Below, in pieces: positions 18,061-23,458 of a stretch of 23,458 nucleotides of DNA. The translations under genes were made by a program, and so were the position numbers. The stretch spans positions 120,817 through 144,274 of the forward strand of contig NGZR01000010.1 in NCBI GenBank assembly GCA_002197995.1. Direction: 5' to 3'. The notes under the pieces were generated by a model. That model worked only from the letters and a program-made list of their open reading frames with translations, did not search any database and was not told the origin of the DNA. The DNA comes from Gaeumannomyces sp. JS-464 (lineage: Eukaryota > Ascomycota > Sordariomycetes > Magnaporthales > Magnaporthaceae). How positions within the stretch are numbered: the first letter of the stretch is position 1; each line of letters begins with the position of its first letter.

Positions 18061-19085
18061 CCCGCACAGTGCAACTCCGAGCTAGAACGGGGCGAATTTG
18101 GGGTAGATGATGGTTGGCTCGACGACGGCAAAGATGGGGCTCCTCCAAGCGCCGGCGTAGTTGCACGGCACAGATGGGTTACAAAAACGGGCTCCAAAAG
18201 GGCGCCCGAAAATATTACCGGACGCGCTTCAAGCCATGTACCGCCCGAGCAGGGGGAAGTCGGTGGGGGTTCTGGTTGGAAATTCCGCTGGTCCGGTTCC
18301 GGGCGGAACGAAAGCCGGCGGGGGAAGCTCGATTTTAGCGGGGGTAGTACAGTACCTAATCAAAAAAAAAACGCAAATTTTACCCCGCCCCCTCATTTTT
18401 TCCCCTCTGTTCAACACAACAACGATACCAACCCTCCAGGTTTAAATGGCGCCAGTTTTACGAAATCAACGAAAAAAGGCAAAAGGAATACATTCTACGC
18501 CTCGCCGGCGATCGCGCATATGGGCCAGATATCAAACTGGTCAATCAGTTAAAGGAAAGGAGGAGGAGGAGTATATTTAACGTCGGTAAATCGGGATCTA
18601 CCAGTCCCTGCCTCCCAAGGGGCATACGACGTGCTAGCGCTGCCTAAGCTATTTACACCAGGCCATAGTGCTGCTATGCGGCGGCTAACAAATTAAACCC
18701 GAAGGCACACGGAGGTCGGGCCGTATTCCGGCGCTCCTTATTAGTGAGCGGGCGATCGGCAGTAGGGCGTAAAGACGCCGGGGCGTTGTAAGCGCAGCGG
18801 TGGTAGTAGTGCGTTCGGCCGGCGGGTGTGCCGGAAAAGGGGCGAGGCCAGGCGGGGGGGTCCTTGGGACCACCCCTGGGTCCGGCCGGGGTTGCGGGGG
18901 ACCAACGAGCCTACTGTGGGTTCGAAGGGGTGACCACTGGGGAATCCTCAGTGTTGTATGTTTTTTTGCATGCTGTGTCTCCACCTAGACCACTTCATGC
19001 TGCACTTGGCCCATATGACTCGCGCCTAAAGCAGCCGGCGGGTGCTACCAGGGCCTCAGTCAACCGAAGGTGAAAGGAGGGGCAG
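18061..19085. other. Gene-free stretch with low-complexity patches
   Basis: No supported gene. It contains an A-run at about 18361-18371, a purine-rich AGGAGGAGGAGG patch near 18556-18569 and several short open frames on both strands without motifs. The first 200 bases may be unrecognised C-terminal debris of the helicase. Confidence 0.5.
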
Positions 19086-19099
19086 TCAAGGCCGGCGGT

Positions 19100-19310
19100 A
19101 AAGATGGCGGCGCCCAACGAAGATGTTGCGCACGCCGTAGACAACCATCAGCATGCGCGGGTCTGCGGGCGCTTGTGGGCGGCGCGAACTCGAAAAGGTC
19201 AGCAGCAGGTGCGTGGGCCGCGCGATCGCGCTGGCGATGAAGCCTGCGATGGTGCCGCCAAAGGCGTACGCCGCCCATGGAAGAAAGGGCGATTGTGAAA
19301 GCGGCGACAT
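19100..19310 (-). pseudogene. Small membrane-protein relic resembling DUF4267
   Basis: From ATG 19310 the minus strand reads FLPWAAYAFGGTIAGFIASA followed by IARPTHLLLTF, then shifts frame to FEFAPPTSAR, shifts back to DPRMLMVVYGVRNIFVG and again to AAIFTAGL. In order these blocks match my memory of fungal DUF4267-type membrane proteins (an ARPTH motif, a short FEF/APPTS segment, VYGxRxxFxG). At least two frame changes and loss of the C-terminal helices argue for a pseudogene. No introns with proper borders repair it. Function of the family is unknown to me. Confidence 0.45.
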
Positions 19311-20245
19311 GTTCGTTTTTGTTCGGCTGGTGGGAGAGGGGGGTACTCGAGCTTGCCCCGAGTGGCAGCCTGGGTTTGGATTTGTCGGCGCAGCTTCGAG
19401 AACGGGCATCAGCGTCCTCCTTCAACCCCTCCCATTAAAGCTGCCTCGCCTTGGGATATTTAATCCGGCGAGGTGTATACGAAGTGGTGAGGAGGGGCGT
19501 CGACAAATCGAGAGCGAAAAGCGTACTGAGATGCGCTGTTTTTGCAGGCGAGCCGAGTGACAGGTCTGGAAAAGTGCTTGACAAACGCCCACGTCGCTTT
19601 AAAAGAAGAATAGACGAGCCTCTGGTTGGAGGTACTCTTGTTATACTCGAGGACGGTCCAAAATCCCTGACTGGCATTCAGCAGGCAGGGGCGTCGAGAT
19701 CCTGGAGCCGGCGCAACGCAATGGCCACGGCCACGGTGTCAAGTCAAGATGGCCTCCTCCCAAGCCGTCGCCCCCCGCGTCCGGGGCTCCACAGCCCTCT
19801 CCCGCTCCGAGAGCCTCTCCCCGACACGAACTTCCCAGCTACTCCATACGATGCGCAGGGTCGATGGGCGTGTCCATCTCAGCCCACTTGGTATATCGCA
19901 TCCACTGCAAATACGTGTTGCACCCGACACAGGCCTTAACGTTAAACTGAATGACATCCGTAAGCGCAGCAGATATGCACGAGAAACCAAAACAGGGTAA
20001 TCTTGTGCCGGTTTGTCAGGAGATTCATGCCGCTTCTGTAGGGCATTCTAACCGAGGGAGATATATTGCTGATCTCCAACCCATTTATATGCCAAGTAAA
20101 CACAATGCCCACGCGATATGCAAGCGCCGTCTTTATGTGCTGTAACGATGGGGGCAAGCTGAAACCAGTTGCAGATATATCTGAACGCAAAAAAGGGCAT
20201 ATCCAAAAGAAAAGATACCTCTGTATATACCATGATGCCCCTAAA
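19311..20245. other. Intergenic region between the DUF4267 relic and the protease
   Basis: No gene supported. Open frames on both strands are under about 160 codons and carry no recognisable domain. The right part should hold the protease 3' UTR and terminator. Confidence 0.5.
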
Positions 20246-22076
20246 TCACGACACCCATGTCAAGAGCAGCACCAGACCAGAGGAAACAATAACGCCCCCG
20301 AGACCAGCAACAGCTCTGCCCGCAGCGTTCTTGTTGTTACTGCCACCAGTAGGCCTGGCCTGGCCGGGAACGGTGGTGGTGAACATGCCGCTCCCGTCGC
20401 AGTTGGTGCAGCCCTCGCTGTCGCCCGTCTGGGTCGGGTTGGACCCGCCCCTGGTGGGCGTGGCGGTGCAGCGGCCCGTCGCGGACGGCACGGCATCGGC
20501 GCCGGTGCCGATGGACGCGATGCCCTGCGACCCGGAGCCGCAGTTGGCGGCCTGGGCGAGGTGGATGTTGCGGTTGTCCTGGTCGTAGACGACGTAGGCG
20601 GCGCGCAGGAAGCTGGCGCCCAGCACGGGCTCGCCGCGGTCCGACTCGATGGGCAGGACGCCCACGACGCAGGTTAAGCCCGAGGCGCGCCAGATGAAGT
20701 CGGCGAACGATACGCGGATGCGCTTGGCTCTGTTGCCGGTGCCGAAGCCAAAGTCGACGGTGCCGTCGAGGTCGCGCACGTTGCAGTTGACGATGTAGAA
20801 GCCCGACGTCCGGTCGTAGCGCGCCGTCGGGAAGCTCTCGCCGATGGCGCGGAACATGGCCGCTGGGAGCCGCGAGAGCGTGCCGCCGCTATCGAGGAAG
20901 ACGGGCTCGCCCTCGGGGGTGGATGCGGACCGGAAGGCGTTGGTCGACTTGCCGTCGGTGCCCGTGACGGTCAGCGACGTCATGTGGACGTAGTACCGGT
21001 CCGCGCCGCGAGGCGTCTCGGACGGATCCAGGATCGGGAGCTTGGCCAGGCTGCCAATGTACTTGGTGGTGTCGACGCCACCAAAGATGACCGCCCCTGT
21101 GATCGAAATAATGGATAAGCTTTTGTCCCACGATCGTGCCCCCTACACGACCTCGACGCGTGGTCAGTATGGGAGGTGTGATTGGCGGGCTACATACCAT
21201 TGGGACTGTCGACACTCCTCAGGTCCAGGCTAAAGGCCCGGCTTTTTATCTGGCCCTGCTCGGCTAGGCTGTCCAGCACGAACGAGTAGTTGACCGACCG
21301 AGATGACAGTTTGGGGCCGAGACCAAGAATTCCCATTGGGATATCGAAGCTCGAGGTTGCCGCACCAAATATTTGGTTCCTAATCTTCGCTCCGGCTACA
21401 GAGGCGTTAGAGGTGGGCACAGAGAACTCGAACTAATGCCAAAAGTGACCGACGACGAGACGTCAAAACGCTTACATCCAACAGAAATAGTGTCAGCGAC
21501 GTAGCGCAATGACACGTTGCCCTTGCCGTACTGGATAAACCCCGTCGAGGCCGCGTCCTTCACTGTCGAGCTCCGCGACATGCTATACCTGGGGAACTGG
21601 TCGCAGAACCGCCTGCTGTTGGAGCGCGAGCAGTCGGGGTTAACCCACAGCTCCGACGACCCTGTGTCGATGATAACCTCGACCGGCTGCGGCGGCGTCC
21701 CGATTCCAAGATCGATCGAGTAGATTGTCCCGTCTTGCAAGTTGCCGAGCGACACTTCTGTCTGCCTAGCCCTCAGCAGGACTTCGCTCTCGTCGCGTCG
21801 TCGCTTCGCGCTGCTGTTGCTGCTGCTGCTGTCGTCGTCGTCGTCGAGGGGCGGCCGGCTCCGCATCGCGTGCACGGGGAACCGGATGAAGCCATCGCCC
21901 ACCTCGGCGTCTCCCGGCGACACCTCGCGGGCGTCGAGGGGATGCGGGCCGACCGCCGGGGAGTCGTCGGCGAGCGCGGCGGCAGCATCCAGCACAGCCG
22001 CGGCCCGGGCCTGTGCGCCAAAGCCCGCCGCGGCCGCCGCGCTGGCGAGCAGCAGCCTTTGGAGCGGGGCGAGCAT
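20246..22076 (-). CDS. GPI-anchored pepsin-family aspartic protease (yapsin/OpsB-like), three exons, 549 aa
   Basis: Exons: 22076-21476, 21395-21198, 21096-20246, totalling 1,650 nt; introns 80 bp (GTAAGC..GTAG) and 101 bp (GTATGT..ACAG). It should be secreted and tethered to membrane or wall, cleaving surface or secreted proteins. Visible: signal peptide about 1-25; acidic propeptide with DDDDDSSSS at 78-86 and a basic KRRR site at 91-94, suggesting Kex2-type processing; first catalytic motif IIDTGSSELWV (D137); second FLDSGGTLSRLP (D335); Thr/Gly-rich stalk; and a hydrophobic C-terminus (VIVSSGLVLLLTWVS) for GPI attachment. ATG 22076 is chosen over 22256 because it starts the signal peptide. 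A shorter 43-bp first intron was rejected because it breaks the frame. Confidence 0.93.
21805..21850 (+). repeat. Trinucleotide-rich tract in the protease propeptide
   Basis: A CTG/GTCGTC-rich tract encodes, on the minus strand, the Asp and Ser runs of the protease propeptide. Such tracts are prone to length change without frame loss. Confidence 0.7.
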
Positions 22077-23400
22077 CGTCGGAATGCAACGCGGGGAGAC
22101 CCGACAAGCGAGAAGGGAGAAAAAAATCCGTGCGCCCGATACGCCGTCCTCCAGGATCGTCTGGCTGGAGAACTGACGCGAGCGCGTGTCAAGGTCTCGG
22201 ATTAACTTGCGTCGCTGTTCCCCGTCCGAACCTTCGCCCGATTCTGGTCGCTCCACCGCAATTTAGACGGGAAATCTCGATTGGAGACGGGGTGCGTTCT
22301 CGAGTCCAGGCGGCCGAAAAGCTCGCAGTCGAGGAGAGGCGCTGTCACGGAGCAGCCGGTCGCCGGCGACACGAGATTATACACTCGGTGGACACGCGCG
22401 CAGAGACGCATGAACCAGCAAGGAAGAAAGAGGGAGACGACAGAAACGGAAACAGCAAACAGGCCGTCTCCAACGACTGGCTGGGCCAAGGTGGGGGGAG
22501 ATTGGAGCGAGCAGGGGATCGCGAGGCATGATCATGAAACGGCCCCGTCCAAGGGCCTAGGCACAGGCTAGTAGCGCCTCCCGCCGACCCGTCCAGGCCT
22601 GCGGTGCATAGCGGTCGGCCCAATCTCGCAGCTGAGGCGCGGCTTGGTCTCTTGGCTGGTGGGCAGGGCCAAGCCAATAAAGCTGGCGGCCGTCGAGCCA
22701 ACAGCAAATGGGGATGGTGGCGTGTGGATGGCCGAGATCAGCCCGCGAGCTCAGCCGCAGGTGGAGGAAACCCGCCGAAAGGGGTGGTGGCAATTTCCCT
22801 CGAGCCCATGCGCAATCGCTCCGCGTGCAGGCCGGAATCTGTTTTCAATCCGCAGCGTGTATGGGCGTTTTATGCACAATGAATGGGATTGTTTTTTTTC
22901 TTCTGACAGCTGTTTGTTGGCGGCAGAGCGGAGGAAAATGAAGAAATGGGTGGTCCAATGGAACCAGTGATTGATGCCCCACACACCACACATGCCAGCT
23001 TCTCCCCGCCAAAACTCAATCCAGCTCCGCGTCTTCTGATCGTCAGCTGGCTGGTCGACGAGAAAGCTGGGCGCCTCTGTCTTGGCCTTTGCTTAGTGCT
23101 GACTTTCTCTCGCGAGGCCTGGTGTGCTGGCTGACCCGCATTGTCCACGCGATCGCTCGCTCAGGCATTGGCATTGTCGCTGTCAACACTGGGCAGCCAG
23201 CGCACTGCATTCAAAGAACACCCTCTTTCGGGGAAGTCACCACAACATTCCAGCGTGAACGAGACCGTTGGAGGGCGTATTGCACATGGCTTGGGTTAGT
23301 GGCGCCGCCACAGCTGACGGATTGCCCACGGCCCTGCCGAAAACAGGAACCGCGAGATGGCGATCGTCTAAAGTCTATTTTCACATCAGATGGGGACTCC
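22077..23400. other. Upstream region of the protease; no gene seen
   Basis: About 1.3 kb with only short, motif-free frames on both strands. The first few hundred bases left of the start codon on the minus strand should be 5' UTR and promoter. I see no convincing TATA box. Confidence 0.45.
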
Positions 23401-23458
23401 TTTTTTTTTTCTTTTTTTTTTTCTTTTTTTTCTTTCTTTTTTTTTTTCTTTTTTTTTT
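23401..23458 (+). repeat. Polypyrimidine tract at the window edge
   Basis: Runs of 7-12 T broken by single C, continuing to the last base. A simple repeat, possibly a contig edge. Confidence 0.9.

Noticed and set aside
17331..18197. 288-codon minus-strand open frame
   Set aside because: It is antisense to a recognisable helicase relic, rich in Pro/Ser/Arg/His, and has no domain; its openness follows from the G-ending codons of the other strand.
18420..18640. Possible transposase or gag debris (plus-strand frame with YGPDIKLVNQLKERRR)
   Set aside because: No catalytic or zinc motif, no terminal repeats or target duplication around it; too little to call.
21433..21475. 43-bp version of the first protease intron (acceptor TTAG)
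   Set aside because: It leaves exon 2 out of frame; the 80-bp intron ending GTAG at 21396 keeps the frame and gives ISVGSGAKIRNQIFG.
22345..22707. 120-codon minus-strand frame upstream of the protease
   Set aside because: Low-complexity Pro/Ser/Ala/Arg content without motif, in a GC-rich promoter region.

Overview
The window looks like nuclear DNA of a filamentous ascomycete (Pezizomycotina). The evidence is genes with several short introns (70-145 bp), a fungal-type P450, a fungal GPI-anchored aspartic protease, and a long AT-shifted block full of decayed retroelements whose repeat copies differ almost only by transitions. That last pattern is what repeat-induced point mutation (RIP) leaves. 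The species cannot be named from the sequence.

Layout. Positions 1 to about 6,073 and 11,179 to about 12,000 are a transposon graveyard. It holds a minus-strand Ty1/copia gag-pol relic that stays in one frame from 3113 to the window edge but is full of stop codons, two minus-oriented LTRs (4054-4462, 5237-5646) with internal sequence between and beyond them, an orphan ORF relic (about 5650-5995), and a third, plus-oriented LTR. That third LTR is split in two by a 5,102-bp PIF/Harbinger DNA transposon (6074-11175). The transposon has 11-bp perfect terminal inverted repeats, a TAA target duplication, an intact 418-aa DDE transposase (minus) and a Myb/SANT-like partner gene (plus). It is in turn interrupted by a third-level element (8361-9472) with 45-bp terminal inverted repeats (one mismatch) and a perfect 8-bp duplication TAAACCAA, carrying a SWIM-like, Mutator-type transposase tail. 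The order of events can be read as LTR, then RIP, then Harbinger, then MULE-like element.

Positions 12,560-17,133 hold two intact, divergently arranged genes: a five-exon membrane-anchored cytochrome P450 (minus, 536 aa) and a five-exon microsomal-type epoxide hydrolase (plus, 393 aa). They share a 1-kb intergenic region with three copies of a 10-bp CGG-containing direct repeat. P450 epoxidation followed by epoxide hydrolysis to a diol is a natural two-step pathway, so this looks like a minimal or residual metabolic gene pair beside a RIP island.

Positions 17,134-19,310 are gene debris: a broken RecQ-type helicase fragment (about 17,512-18,060, plus) and a frameshifted small membrane-protein relic resembling DUF4267 (about 19,100-19,310, minus). 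Positions 20,246-22,076 carry an intact three-exon GPI-anchored pepsin-family aspartic protease (minus, 549 aa). The remaining 1.4 kb is its upstream region, ending in a polypyrimidine tract. All exon models come from reading frames and splice motifs; each sums to a whole number of codons.
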